Positions 8,693 to 17,623 of a stretch of DNA of 64,000 nt are shown piece by piece. This stretch comes from Deferribacteres bacterium. GTDB lineage: Bacteria > Zhuqueibacterota > Zhuqueibacteria > Zhuqueibacterales > Geothermadaptataceae. How positions within the stretch are numbered: the stretch's first letter is position 1; each line of letters starts with the position of its first letter. The position numbers were made by a program, and so were the translations under genes. The stretch is taken from contig JACKDE010000003.1 of assembly GCA_020633675.1 (NCBI GenBank), positions 1 to 64,000 on the forward strand, given 5' to 3'. Under the pieces are notes generated by a model, which was not told the DNA's origin, did no database searches, and was given only the letters and a program-made list of their open reading frames with translations.

Positions 8693-10843
8693 ATGACAAG
8701 AAGTAAACCATTGATCACATTGAAATTTACAATATTGCTGTTGCTTTTACCGTTTGCTGTGCAAGCGCAAAACGAAGTATGGCGTTATTACGAAGCCAGC
8801 GACACGTTGATCGTCGAAGCGGAACGGGAAACGCAACTTCCTTCGTACAGCACCATGATCTCCAAAATTCCGATTCGCTTGCAAGACACACCAGCCAGCG
8901 TGGGCATCGTGCTCAAGTCACAATTCGACAGTCAAAATGCCATGATTTTGAGCGATGCAATGCGGAATATCAGTGGCGCCAATATCCAGTCCAATTTTGG
9001 TGTGCATGATTATTTTTATATTCGCGGCTTCAATTCGCTCGACAACGGCATGATTTTGACGGATGGCACCATCGAAACGGAATCGACATTTTACAATCTT
9101 TATAACATCGAACGCATCGAGGTGCTGAAGGGGCCGGGCGCCTTTCTGTACGGTGGCAATCCGCTGTCGGGGACGGTCAATCTGGCTCGCAAGCAGCCGA
9201 TCTATCGTTCATTTTTAGATGCCAGCGGTTCGGTTGGTGCCTTTAACACCTTTCGCGGCACGGTGGACCTTGGATTGGCAGATATCCAAAGCGGTGTCGC
9301 ATTCCGCTTAAATGGATTTTGGCATGAAAGCGACAACTTTCGCGATGAGAAACAAAGCAAACAATTTGCAATCAATCCGGCTTTTACCTGGCGCATCACC
9401 CCGCGTACTGATATCACCGTCAATTTTGAGTATGCACAAAATGATTTCAAGCCGGATTCTGGGCTTCCGATTCGCTTCTCCTTTGATGGCAGCGCTCCGG
9501 TACTGGCAGAAGTTCCGCGTGAGCGCTCGTACCAGACACCTTTCGATGATTCCGACCAAACGATCTATCGCACCCGATTTGATTTCAGTTCAAAAATCAG
9601 CGAAAACATCACCATCCGCAACAAGTCCTATTTTGCTGACCAGGACTGGCAGACAACCGGCACCCTGCTTTTTGGTGCAACACCTTCCCTGCCCCAGGGC
9701 CAGATCGTCGTCAATCGCGCCGTACAGAATTTGAATGACCGGCAGAAGTATCTCGGCAATCAATTTGACCTGTTATCGACCTTCGAAACCGGCTCGGTCA
9801 AGCACAATTTCGTTACTGGCTTTGAAGTGACGCGCTATGATGACGATTTCCGGTTGCGCTTTGCCGGGATTGCACCAATCGACTTGATGCAGCCTGTCGA
9901 GAGCACGACGGATAGCAACTTGTTGTTCTATCTGCAAACGACTTCCGTTGATGCAAAGACCACAACTTTTGCGCCTTACTTTGCGGATCAGATTGCGCTG
10001 AACGACCGGCTCAAAGTGTTCGTTGGTGGCCGTTATGACGTAATTACCTATGATGACACCCGAACTGCTGAAGACCTGATTTCATCGCTTGCATTTACTA
10101 CGGATACCGAGCGCAACTACAAAAAATTTAGCCCGATGGCGGGAGCGCTCGTTTCGGCAAGCGAGAATGTTTCACTTTATTTCAACGGCGGCAAGGCATT
10201 TGCCCCGCCTTCGACGCTGACCAACGGATCCCCCGAACCCGAAGAAAGCACCCAGTTTGAGCTTGGTAGCAAAATTCGCTTCTTGCAAGGCAAGGCGAAT
10301 ATTGATATTGCAGTTTATCATCTCAACAAGGATAACATCGAAATCCCGGATTCGACCGGCGTGTTTACGCAACTGGGCAAGCAACGCTCAAACGGCATTG
10401 AACTCGATCTGCAGTCGCAGCCTTTCGATGGAGTTTTTACCTCACTTTCCTATGCCTACGCCGATGCTGAGCTCACCGATTTCAGCGAGATGGTACAAAC
10501 ACAATTTGGTGAGATCAGGATGGACCGCAGCGGCAATATACCGGCTTTTGCTCCGGAGCACATCCTGAATTTCTGGACAACCAAAAAACTTCAAAATGGA
10601 TTTGGGATCGGACTGGGTACGCGCTTTGTCAGCAAGCAATATATCGCGGCAGACAACATGTACAAAATTGATGGCTACTTTTTGCTGAATGCAGCAATTT
10701 TTTATCAAAAGCCAACTTGGCGCTGGAATCTCAATTTCAACAATATCACCAACACCGACTATGAAATGCGCGGCTTCATGGGTAACTCGGTCATTCCGGC
10801 CAATCCTTTCACCGTCTTGAGCACTGTCGAAATCCGGCTTTAA
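8693..10843 (+). CDS. TonB-dependent siderophore-type receptor
   Basis: Outer-membrane receptor of 716 residues with a signal peptide ending near AVQAQ, a possible TonB box (DTLIVEA), a plug domain containing YFYIRGF and IERIEVLKGPGAFLYG, and a C-terminal barrel ending in EIRL. The plug resembles FhuA/FhuE-type ferric siderophore receptors. Start ATG 8693 is chosen because GGAGAAGGA lies just upstream. Its position between the radical SAM/propeller genes and the transporter genes suggests uptake of a metal complex or a related small molecule, but the ligand cannot be read from the sequence. Confidence 0.88.
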   Translation: MTRSKPLITLKFTILLLLLPFAVQAQNEVWRYYEASDTLIVEAERETQLPSYSTMISKIPIRLQDTPASVGIVLKSQFDSQNAMILSDAMRNISGANIQSNFGVHDYFYIRGFNSLDNGMILTDGTIETESTFYNLYNIERIEVLKGPGAFLYGGNPLSGTVNLARKQPIYRSFLDASGSVGAFNTFRGTVDLGLADIQSGVAFRLNGFWHESDNFRDEKQSKQFAINPAFTWRITPRTDITVNFEYAQNDFKPDSGLPIRFSFDGSAPVLAEVPRERSYQTPFDDSDQTIYRTRFDFSSKISENITIRNKSYFADQDWQTTGTLLFGATPSLPQGQIVVNRAVQNLNDRQKYLGNQFDLLSTFETGSVKHNFVTGFEVTRYDDDFRLRFAGIAPIDLMQPVESTTDSNLLFYLQTTSVDAKTTTFAPYFADQIALNDRLKVFVGGRYDVITYDDTRTAEDLISSLAFTTDTERNYKKFSPMAGALVSASENVSLYFNGGKAFAPPSTLTNGSPEPEESTQFELGSKIRFLQGKANIDIAVYHLNKDNIEIPDSTGVFTQLGKQRSNGIELDLQSQPFDGVFTSLSYAYADAELTDFSEMVQTQFGEIRMDRSGNIPAFAPEHILNFWTTKKLQNGFGIGLGTRFVSKQYIAADNMYKIDGYFLLNAAIFYQKPTWRWNLNFNNITNTDYEMRGFMGNSVIPANPFTVLSTVEIRL

Positions 10844-11031
10844 AATCCGCATGGTTTGGATTCTGTTAAAAATCATTTTGAAGCTGATCTGATTTTTATA
10901 AAATCTCACAGTGAGGTCATTCGCTGCTTGCACATGTTATTACTGGTTTGCAAGCAGCGGGTGGATCGTAGATTTTTTGCGTTCCCCATGCGGGAGCAGG
11001 CTCTCAGTTCCACACATCAAGGCTGGACCAG

Positions 11032-11262
11032 ATGGACAAAAAAGCAACCAGAACACTTCTCTATATCGCCCTTTTCGTGCTGTTTTTGCTGCACAATGAT
11101 TTCTGGCTATGGGAAGACGCCAGTTTGATTTTCGGGCTGCCGGCTGGCCTCGCCTACCACGCAATATACTGTCTGGTCGCAGCCGGGCTCATGGCGCTGC
11201 TGGTCAATCTTGCCTGGCCGGAGCATCTGGATGTCTCCGATGATGGAGGCGCTGAGCTTTGA
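11032..11262 (+). CDS. DUF3311-like small membrane protein
   Basis: A 76-residue protein with two membrane helices. Its length and its place directly before a sodium/solute symporter gene match the DUF3311 family, which usually accompanies such symporters, probably as a small subunit. Its stop overlaps the start of the symporter gene by 4 bases (TTGA), which implies translational coupling. Confidence 0.7.
   Translation: MDKKATRTLLYIALFVLFLLHNDFWLWEDASLIFGLPAGLAYHAIYCLVAAGLMALLVNLAWPEHLDVSDDGGAEL
11245..11249 (+). promoter_or_regulatory. Ribosome binding site for a TTG start
   Basis: GGAGG lies nine bases before TTG 11259 and inside the DUF3311-like gene. It supports TTG as the true start of the symporter, giving a 4-base TTGA overlap between the two genes. 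Confidence 0.6.
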
Positions 11263-12719
11263 CCACATTTGTCATTTTTGTCTATTTGATCATCGTGCTC
11301 GGCATCGGCATGCTAAGTCACCGGATGTTTCGTGGCACCGGAGAAGACTATTTCGTCGCCAGCCGCAGCATCGGGCCCTTCCTGCTGCTCATGTCCTTGT
11401 TCGGCACCAATATGACTGCCTTTGCCATTCTCGGTGCTTCAGGGGAAGCGTACCATACCGGGATCGGTGTTTTTGGCTTGATGGCATCTTCATCAGCATT
11501 GGTGATTCCGTTAGTCTTTTATTTTGTCGGCACGCGGCTATGGTCTTTGGGCAAAAAATACGGCTATTTGACGCAAGTGCAATTTTTCCGCGATCGCTGG
11601 CGTTCAGACGGTGTTGGTCTGGCGCTTTTTGCTGTGCTGATCGCGCTGGTCATCCCCTATCTATTAATCGGTGTGATGGGCGGCGGTATCACCTTAAACC
11701 AAATCACCGACGGGCAAATCCCAACGTGGATTGGCGGTCTGTTGGTGTGTGTTATTGTTTTTATTTATGTTACCTATAGTGGTGCCCGTGGTACAGCCTG
11801 GGTGAACACGTTCCAGACACTGGTTTTTATGACTTTGGGCGGTGTTGCCTTTGCAGTGATTGTCAACAAGTACGGTGGGTTGGCGAGTGCCCTGGAGCAG
11901 GTGCGGGAAGTCCGGCCAAACTTGCTCATTTTCGGGGAAAACATCAAGCCGCTGAAGCTGCTGACATTTATGTGCATTCCGCTCTCCGCGGGCATGTTTC
12001 CACATATTTTCATGCACTGGCTGACCGCTAAAAATGCTCGTTCGTTCCGGTATCCGGTCATTTTTTACCCCGTCTGTATTGCAGTGGTATGGATACCAAG
12101 CGTGCTGCTCGGCATGATGGGAGTGCTCGATTTTCCAGATTTGCAAGGGCCTGCTGCGAACTCGGTACTGGTTCAAATGGTTGCCAGGCATGCGCCCGGA
12201 TTTTTGGGTGGCCTGCTCGGTGCTGGTGTTTTTGCGGCCATCATGTCCTCGCTGGATTCGCAATCTCTGTCTATTGGCACCATGTTCACCCAGGATATTG
12301 TCCGCCATTATGGTTTCCACGACAAAATGAGCGAAAGTCAACAGGTCTTGTTTGGGCGCTTGTTTGTCACCGCCATTTTGGCGCTCACCTTTTTCCTGTC
12401 TTTAATCACGCAGCGTAGCATCTTCAAGCTTGCCGTCTGGTCGTTCAGCGGTTATGCCGCACTTTTCCCGGTCATTCTTGCGGCATTGTTTTGGAAGCGA
12501 AGCACTAAATGGGGCGCAGCAGCGTCGATTTTAAGCGTTGTCTTGCTGTGGATCTATTTCTTTCGGATCGGCTGGGAAAATCCAGAATACACGGTCGGTG
12601 GCGTCGGTATGATGCCTGTGGCTATTATGCTGGGTGTCTCGGCATTGGCCATGGTGGTTGGATCGCTCCTGAGCAGGCCGCCAGAACAATCTGTCATCAA
12701 TCGTTTTTTTGCCACATGA
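11259..12719 (+). CDS. Sodium/solute symporter (SSS family)
   Basis: A 486-residue polytopic membrane protein of the SSS family, with about 13 hydrophobic segments. The stretch SRSIGPFLLLMSLFGTNMTAF and the segment AAIMSSLDSQSLSIGTMFTQDI (about residues 327-348) are hallmarks of sodium-dependent symporters. It would import a small organic solute with sodium ions. The TTG start overlaps the DUF3311-like gene, and its own stop overlaps the next ATG by 4 bases, so the three genes form one translational unit. The substrate is not known. Confidence 0.88.
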   Translation: MTTFVIFVYLIIVLGIGMLSHRMFRGTGEDYFVASRSIGPFLLLMSLFGTNMTAFAILGASGEAYHTGIGVFGLMASSSALVIPLVFYFVGTRLWSLGKKYGYLTQVQFFRDRWRSDGVGLALFAVLIALVIPYLLIGVMGGGITLNQITDGQIPTWIGGLLVCVIVFIYVTYSGARGTAWVNTFQTLVFMTLGGVAFAVIVNKYGGLASALEQVREVRPNLLIFGENIKPLKLLTFMCIPLSAGMFPHIFMHWLTAKNARSFRYPVIFYPVCIAVVWIPSVLLGMMGVLDFPDLQGPAANSVLVQMVARHAPGFLGGLLGAGVFAAIMSSLDSQSLSIGTMFTQDIVRHYGFHDKMSESQQVLFGRLFVTAILALTFFLSLITQRSIFKLAVWSFSGYAALFPVILAALFWKRSTKWGAAASILSVVLLWIYFFRIGWENPEYTVGGVGMMPVAIMLGVSALAMVVGSLLSRPPEQSVINRFFAT

Positions 12720-14002
12720 AAATTGCATATATCGCGGCTGGCGCAGCCGGCATGTATTGCGGCAGTTGCCTGCACGACAACACCCTCGCCGCCGCATTGA
12801 TCAAAAAGGGACAAGAGGTCGCACTCATCCCGACGTATACGCCCCTGCGAACGGACGAATCGGATGTCAGCATCGACACCGTATTCTTCGGTGGTATCAA
12901 TATTTACCTGCAGCAAAAATTCTCCCTTTTTCGCCACACACCGCGCTTTTTGGACAAATTGTTTGATGGCCCGAAATTGCTCAACTGGGTATCCCGAAAA
13001 AGCAGCATGAATAACGCCCGAGAATTGGGCGAGCTTGCCCTGGCGACCCTGCGCGGTGAAGAGGGCAATCTTCGAAAAGAGATCGTCCGGCTCAGCGCAT
13101 GGCTGCGCGATGAATATAAGCCAGATATTATTCAGCTCACCAACTCGATGTTTGCCGGCATGGTGCATCAAATTAAATCCGATATCGATGTGCCGATTCT
13201 CTGCGCCATGCAGGGCGAGGACATTTTTCTCGAGGGATTGCCTGAGCCTTACAAATCGGATGTACTGGCTTTGCTGCGTAAACGTGCAGGCGAAATCGAT
13301 GGCTTTATCGCTACCAGCTCCTATTATGCGGATTTTATGACAAGCTATTTGCAAACGCCTGCGGAGAGAATCCATGTTGTGCATCTCGGCATCAACACAC
13401 TCGACCATGGTCTGATTGAAAAAAAAGCGGATGCTGATCAATTTGTTGTCGGCTATTTGGCGCGCATTTGCCCGGAAAAAGGATTGCATAACCTGATTGA
13501 AGCGATTGCTCTGTTGCGCAGGAAAGTACCTGACACAAACCTGCAATTCAAAGTTGCCGGTTACCTTGGCAAACGCGATCATCACTACTTTCAGGAATGC
13601 AAAAAACGCGTTCTACAACTCGGCCTTCAGGATATTTTTGATTATCGTGGCGAAGTCGACCGGAGCGGAAAAATTGCATTTCTAAACAGCCTGGATGTGT
13701 TGTCAGTCCCAACAGTTTACCAGGACCCAAAGGGGCTGTTCATGCTCGAAGCTATGGCTAATGGCGTGCCGGTTATCCAACCGGAACATGGCGCCTTCCC
13801 CGAAATGATTGATGCCACCGGCGGCGGACTGGTGGTCGAACCCAACTCACCAACGGCGCTGGCGGAAGGACTGGAAAAATTGCATCAGGATATAGAGCTT
13901 CGCCATCGCCTGGGACAAGCAGGTAAACAGGCAATTTTCAGCAAATTTACTGCGGAACACATGGCCGAGCGCACACTCGGCGTTTATCAGAAATTCCTGT
14001 AA
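12716..14002 (+). CDS. Glycosyltransferase, GT4-like
   Basis: A 428-residue GT-B fold glycosyltransferase with an N-terminal GSCLHDNTLAAAL segment and a C-terminal donor-site region with PEKGLHNLIEAI and EAMANGVPVIQP. The first acid of the usual E-x7-E donor motif appears to be an aspartate. The ATG overlaps the symporter stop by 4 bases. Family members transfer a sugar from a nucleotide sugar to a lipid, glycan or small molecule. The adjacent ABC ATPase, chorismate-lyase-like and halogenase-like genes make a small-molecule acceptor possible, but this is inference. Confidence 0.82.
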   Translation: MKIAYIAAGAAGMYCGSCLHDNTLAAALIKKGQEVALIPTYTPLRTDESDVSIDTVFFGGINIYLQQKFSLFRHTPRFLDKLFDGPKLLNWVSRKSSMNNARELGELALATLRGEEGNLRKEIVRLSAWLRDEYKPDIIQLTNSMFAGMVHQIKSDIDVPILCAMQGEDIFLEGLPEPYKSDVLALLRKRAGEIDGFIATSSYYADFMTSYLQTPAERIHVVHLGINTLDHGLIEKKADADQFVVGYLARICPEKGLHNLIEAIALLRRKVPDTNLQFKVAGYLGKRDHHYFQECKKRVLQLGLQDIFDYRGEVDRSGKIAFLNSLDVLSVPTVYQDPKGLFMLEAMANGVPVIQPEHGAFPEMIDATGGGLVVEPNSPTALAEGLEKLHQDIELRHRLGQAGKQAIFSKFTAEHMAERTLGVYQKFL

Positions 14003-14132
14003 ATCGATAATACTGTTCGCGAAACATAATTCATTCATCGAAAAGCAAACTCTCCATGCTTCTCACACCGGTGTTGACATGTGCATTCGCAAGACGGTCT
14101 TCTGTCTGTTGCCAATTGAAAATCAACCCACA

Positions 14133-14139
14133 GAGGAGG
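14133..14139 (+). promoter_or_regulatory. Ribosome binding site for a TTG start
   Basis: GAGGAGG lies seven bases before TTG 14147 and decides that codon as the start of the ABC ATPase gene. No ATG with comparable support lies nearby. Confidence 0.65.
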
Positions 14140-14146
14140 CGATAAA

Positions 14147-14836
14147 TTGACTGAAACAAACAAGAGTTCGCTCCGTGTTGAATCGCTTCATAAATCTTTC
14201 CAAATCGGCGATCAAACCATAGACGTGTTGAAGGGCGTTTCACTCGCGATGAAGGGCGGCGACTCAGCAGTGGTCGTTGGGCCGTCCGGCTCGGGCAAAA
14301 GTACCTTCCTGCACATCATTGGCACACTGGACCAGCCGGATGCAGGCAGTGTAGCGATCAACGGCAAAAATCCATTTGAGCTTGCGGAACCAGAGTTGGC
14401 AAAGTTCCGCAATGATGTGACAGGTTTTATTTTTCAGGATCACCACCTCCTGCCGCAATACAATGTGTTGGAAAATGTGCTGATCCCGATCCTGGCATTC
14501 CATCGTGATGCTGCGCCTTTCGAACAGCGCGCCCGGCATTTGCTTGAACGGGTTGGCCTGTCGCACCGTCTCAGCCATAAGCCCGCAGCGCTTTCCGGTG
14601 GCGAACGCCAACGCGTTGCCATTGCAAGAGCGCTGATCAACAAACCGCATTTGCTGCTGTGCGATGAACCGACCGGCAACCTTGACCACGCTTCTGCCGC
14701 AGAAGTGGCTGCATTGCTGTTTGAATTGCACCGCGATGAGCAAAATATTTTGGTCGTCGTGACGCACAGCCTGGAGTTGGCTGATCACTTTGCGCAGAAG
14801 CTGACACTTTCCGACGGAGTGTTCGTCACCAAATGA
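14147..14836 (+). CDS. LolD/MacB-type ABC transporter ATPase
   Basis: ABC ATPase of 229 residues. Walker A (GPSGSGKS) is at residues 45-52, the Q-loop at FQDHH, the signature LSGGERQ at 149-155, and Walker B with D-loop (DEPTGNLD) at 173-180. Family members pair with FtsX-type permeases in lipoprotein release or small-molecule export. No permease adjoins it, but a very large FtsX-type permease begins at 19659 on the same strand and is the likely partner. Its stop overlaps the start of the chorismate-lyase-like gene by 4 bases (ATGA), which ties the transporter to that enzyme. Confidence 0.9.
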   Translation: MTETNKSSLRVESLHKSFQIGDQTIDVLKGVSLAMKGGDSAVVVGPSGSGKSTFLHIIGTLDQPDAGSVAINGKNPFELAEPELAKFRNDVTGFIFQDHHLLPQYNVLENVLIPILAFHRDAAPFEQRARHLLERVGLSHRLSHKPAALSGGERQRVAIARALINKPHLLLCDEPTGNLDHASAAEVAALLFELHRDEQNILVVVTHSLELADHFAQKLTLSDGVFVTK

Positions 14837-15417
14837 GTGTGGAAGCAGCGATGACACAAAATTCGTCCATCCAAAAGGATAGACTTTTTCCGCTGGGAGA
14901 TTTCTACCGCGCGCGCGGCTGGAGCATGCCCGAGCACCACATGGTTGCCGCCAACGATGTGCCGCAACCCTACCATACACTCTTGGTGCACAAGGGCGAC
15001 ATGACCTCTGCGCTGCAAAACTTCCACAGCCAAAAAATCCGCATCGTAGCGCTTGAATTTTTGCATCAGGGCAACAAAGTGATGCGACAGGTTCGTCTGT
15101 GTGACACAGCTAGCCGGCCGGTTGAATTTGGCGCCATCGAAATCAATCTGAGTTGTTTTCACCAGAATGCACAAGAAGAAATTCTCGCATCGATCTTGCC
15201 ATTAGGCGCAATTTTGCATAAATTTGGTCTTTCGTACATCAGCACCCCGCAGGCTTATTTTAGCATTCAATCCGATGCACATATTGAATCGGCTTTGAAG
15301 CTGGACACTCCGGCAAAGCTGTGGGGTCGGGTGAATGTATTACGAACAGCGCAGCAACGCATTTTTGCCAAAGTCGTCGAAATTTTACCACCACTTCGAG
15401 CTGAAAACGATGCCTGA
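14833..15417 (+). CDS. Chorismate-lyase-like (UbiC/Rv2949c-type) protein
   Basis: A 194-residue protein whose central and C-terminal parts resemble the chorismate pyruvate-lyase fold. The cues are a VEFGAIEINL strand, a helix leading into ILPLGAIL, and a later LWGRVNVL and IFAKVVEILP. In this superfamily UbiC and mycobacterial Rv2949c convert chorismate to 4-hydroxybenzoate and pyruvate. The resemblance is by pattern only and the catalytic residues were not verified. Its start overlaps the ABC ATPase stop, and its end overlaps the flavoprotein start by 8 bases. If the call holds, it would supply an aromatic acid to the neighbouring enzymes. Confidence 0.5.
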   Translation: MSVEAAMTQNSSIQKDRLFPLGDFYRARGWSMPEHHMVAANDVPQPYHTLLVHKGDMTSALQNFHSQKIRIVALEFLHQGNKVMRQVRLCDTASRPVEFGAIEINLSCFHQNAQEEILASILPLGAILHKFGLSYISTPQAYFSIQSDAHIESALKLDTPAKLWGRVNVLRTAQQRIFAKVVEILPPLRAENDA

Positions 15418-16681
15418 AAGAACTACATTCGATGCGATTGTCATTGGCGGCGGACCGGCAGGCACCACCGCAGCTTCGATTCTGGCCGACTTTGGTCGTG
15501 CTGTTTTGCTTCTGGAAAAGCACCACTTTCCACGCTACCGCATTGGCGAATCACTGATTCCGTATTGCTACTTTCCGCTCAAACGCCTCGGATTGATTGA
15601 CAAGCTTAAAAATTCTAATTTCACCAAAAAGCATAGCGTGCAATTCGTCAGCACAAATGGTACTGTTTCGCAGCCTTTTTATTTTTTTCAACACTACGAG
15701 CATGAATCGTCGACGACCTGGCAGGTGCCGCGCGACCGTTTCGATAGCATGATGTTGGAAAATGCCCGTGTGAAGGGCGTGGACGTGCGCGAAGGGCAAA
15801 AAGTACGCGAGCTTTTGCAAGAAGATGATCGTTACATCGGTGTGCGTGTTCAAAATGGCAGCGATGAACGCAGAGACTACTATGCCCCGATTACCATTGA
15901 TGCCAGTGGACGGGAAAGCTTGGCCGTGGTAAAAAATGGCTGGCGCGTGCCGGATAAAAAGCTGCAAAAAGTCGCCATCTGGACCTACTATCGCGGCGCC
16001 ATGCGCGACCCGGGCATCGATGAAGGCGCGACCACCATTGCCTACGTTCCGGAGAAAGGTTGGTTTTGGTACCTGCCTCTGCCCGACGATCTTGTGAGCG
16101 TGGGCGTGGTTGCCGACAAAGAATATCTCTATTCGGAAACGCGCGATCCCGATGTTATTTTTAAGCGCGAAATCGAAAACAACGCCTGGATCAAATCGCA
16201 TCTCGCGGCTGGACAGCATTTAGGCGAGTATCGCGTGACAGGGGATTTTTCTTATCGCTCCAAATATTGCGCGGCCGATGGCTTGATTTTGGTTGGTGAT
16301 GCCTTTGCCTTTCTCGATCCGGTCTTTTCCTCGGGCGTCTTTTTGGCGCTTGTGGGTGGTGAACTGGCTGCGGATGCGGTCGAAGCAGCGCTCAAACAAA
16401 ACGACACCTCCGCCGAGCAATTTCAGCAATACAGCAACCAGGTCCGGCGCGGACTCGAAGTGATGCGAAAACTGGTTTACGCCTTTTACGATCCGACCTT
16501 CAACTTCAGAGAACTGTTTAAAAAATACCCGGATTTGCGCGCCGATGTCACCGATGGATTGATCGGCAATCTCGCAAAGGACTATCAGCGCCTACACGCC
16601 GCAATGGCCGAATATATGGACGTGCCAGCTGATCTGCCCCACGGCCAGCCGATGACTAAGGTTTTGGCTGAAGGGAATTAG
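15410..16681 (+). CDS. Flavin-dependent halogenase-like oxidoreductase
   Basis: A 423-residue FAD protein of the halogenase/geranylgeranyl-reductase superfamily. It shows the dinucleotide motif GGGPAG (residues 13-18), IGESLIP (45-51), lysines at FTKK (73-74) where halogenases place the active-site lysine, a WxWxxP-like GWFWYLP (217-223), and GDAFAFLDPVFSSGV (296-310), which is close to phenolic halogenases. Start ATG 15410 overlaps the previous gene. Likely reactions are chlorination or hydroxylation of an aromatic, perhaps thioester-bound, substrate, or reduction of a prenyl chain. The upstream chorismate-lyase-like gene favours an aromatic substrate. No separate flavin reductase gene is seen nearby. 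Confidence 0.72.
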   Translation: MPERTTFDAIVIGGGPAGTTAASILADFGRAVLLLEKHHFPRYRIGESLIPYCYFPLKRLGLIDKLKNSNFTKKHSVQFVSTNGTVSQPFYFFQHYEHESSTTWQVPRDRFDSMMLENARVKGVDVREGQKVRELLQEDDRYIGVRVQNGSDERRDYYAPITIDASGRESLAVVKNGWRVPDKKLQKVAIWTYYRGAMRDPGIDEGATTIAYVPEKGWFWYLPLPDDLVSVGVVADKEYLYSETRDPDVIFKREIENNAWIKSHLAAGQHLGEYRVTGDFSYRSKYCAADGLILVGDAFAFLDPVFSSGVFLALVGGELAADAVEAALKQNDTSAEQFQQYSNQVRRGLEVMRKLVYAFYDPTFNFRELFKKYPDLRADVTDGLIGNLAKDYQRLHAAMAEYMDVPADLPHGQPMTKVLAEGN

Positions 16682-16689
16682 GCTGAAGG
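16666..16689. repeat. 9-bp direct repeat at the flavoprotein stop
   Basis: GGCTGAAGG occurs at 16666-16674 and again at 16681-16689, spanning the stop codon of the flavoprotein gene. It may be the remnant of a small tandem duplication. No function is suggested. Confidence 0.45.
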
Positions 16690-16713
16690 TTTTTAGAATG
16701 TAGGGGGATTGAA

Positions 16714-17057
16714 ATGCGAGATCATACCAAGCTTCGGGCATTTGAGTTGGCCGATAAAGTTATCATTTTGATTTATCAAACAACCAAAGCGTTTCCCAGG
16801 AATGAAATGTACGGATTAATTTCGCAAATGCGGAGAGCAGCGGTTTCTGTGCCATCCAATTTGAAGGATGTGCCCGGGAAAGCCACAGTGAGTATATTCG
16901 TTTTCTTGAAACTGCGTTTGGTTCATTACGAGAATTGCACTATCAATTCACTCTGACGAAACGTTTGGGATACACCGATGATAAAACCATCACGAGAAAA
17001 ATTATAGAAGCTGCTAAGGTTTTGGGAGGATTGATTCGATCTTTGCGCAATCCCTAA
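16714..17057 (+). pseudogene. Frameshifted four-helix-bundle (S23-type) protein gene
   Basis: The first 46 codons encode a typical start of the 23S-rRNA-intervening-sequence/four-helix-bundle family (ISQMRRAAVSVPSNL). The frame then changes, and the family's C-terminal part continues in another frame from near 16870 (GCARESHSEYIRFLETAFGS) to a TAA at 17055-17057. Inserting AAGG next to the AAGG at 16864-16867 would restore one frame, so the lesion is best explained by loss of one copy of a 4-bp tandem repeat. Members are often stand-alone genes of unknown role. The break may be inactivating, switchable, or a sequencing error. Confidence 0.75.
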
Positions 17058-17094
17058 ACGCCTAAAAGCCTAAGCACCATCAGCCTAAACACCT
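17049..17094. repeat. CCTAAA-rich intergenic stretch
   Basis: Five copies or near-copies of CCTAA(A/G) occur within 46 bases, starting at the stop of the broken four-helix-bundle gene. It is a degenerate repeat of about 7-9 bases, similar in placement to the cleaner 7-bp arrays elsewhere in the window. Confidence 0.4.
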
Positions 17095-17160
17095 GTTTCG
17101 CAGCTCTTCGAAAAAAATCAAGGCATAAATTCAGACAAAACATTGAGAATAATACACCAC

Positions 17161-17601
17161 ATGCCCTGCGAATTTAAATACACCAAGCGGGTCGAGTTCT
17201 ATGAAACCGATTTAGCTGGCATCATGCACTTCTCGAATTTTTTTCGCTATATGGAGATCGCAGAGCATGCCTTCGTTCGCTCCCTGGGCTTTTCCATACA
17301 TCAGGAATTCGATGGTGTAAAAACCGGCTGGCCGCGCGTGCATGTCGAGTGCGATTTTTTTAAGCCGCTGCAATATGAAGATGAAGTTGAGATCCACCTG
17401 CAGGTAGCAGAAAAAAAACAAAAAGCGCTTTCGTATAAATTTACATTTCGCAAGCTGACAGATGGCACGCCCCGCGAGACAATCGCTGTCGGGCGCTCGA
17501 CAGCCGTTTGCGTCGGCTTCAATCAACAAGGCAAAATCGCCGGTGCGATCCCGATTCCAGCCGCCTTTGCGGATCGGATTCAGCAGGCGCCGCCGGAATA
17601 A
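17161..17601 (+). CDS. Hotdog-fold acyl-CoA thioesterase (4HBT/YbgC-like)
   Basis: A 146-residue single-domain hotdog thioesterase. The family motif YETDLAGIMHFSNFFRYME near residues 13-31 carries the catalytic aspartate, as in 4-hydroxybenzoyl-CoA thioesterase and YbgC/FadM. It would hydrolyse an acyl- or aroyl-CoA to the free acid. ATG 17161 is preferred; an in-frame TTG at 17143 has no better site. It lies between the halogenase-like flavoprotein and a CoA ligase, which would fit a pathway with a CoA- or carrier-bound aromatic acid. The substrate is an inference. Confidence 0.85.
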   Translation: MPCEFKYTKRVEFYETDLAGIMHFSNFFRYMEIAEHAFVRSLGFSIHQEFDGVKTGWPRVHVECDFFKPLQYEDEVEIHLQVAEKKQKALSYKFTFRKLTDGTPRETIAVGRSTAVCVGFNQQGKIAGAIPIPAAFADRIQQAPPE

Positions 17602-17623
17602 TGATAACAGGAGGATGGGACAA

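Noticed and set aside
12554..13585. Long minus-strand open frame over the glycosyltransferase
   Set aside because: Shadow of the plus-strand glycosyltransferase, whose motifs and 4-base overlap with the symporter are convincing.
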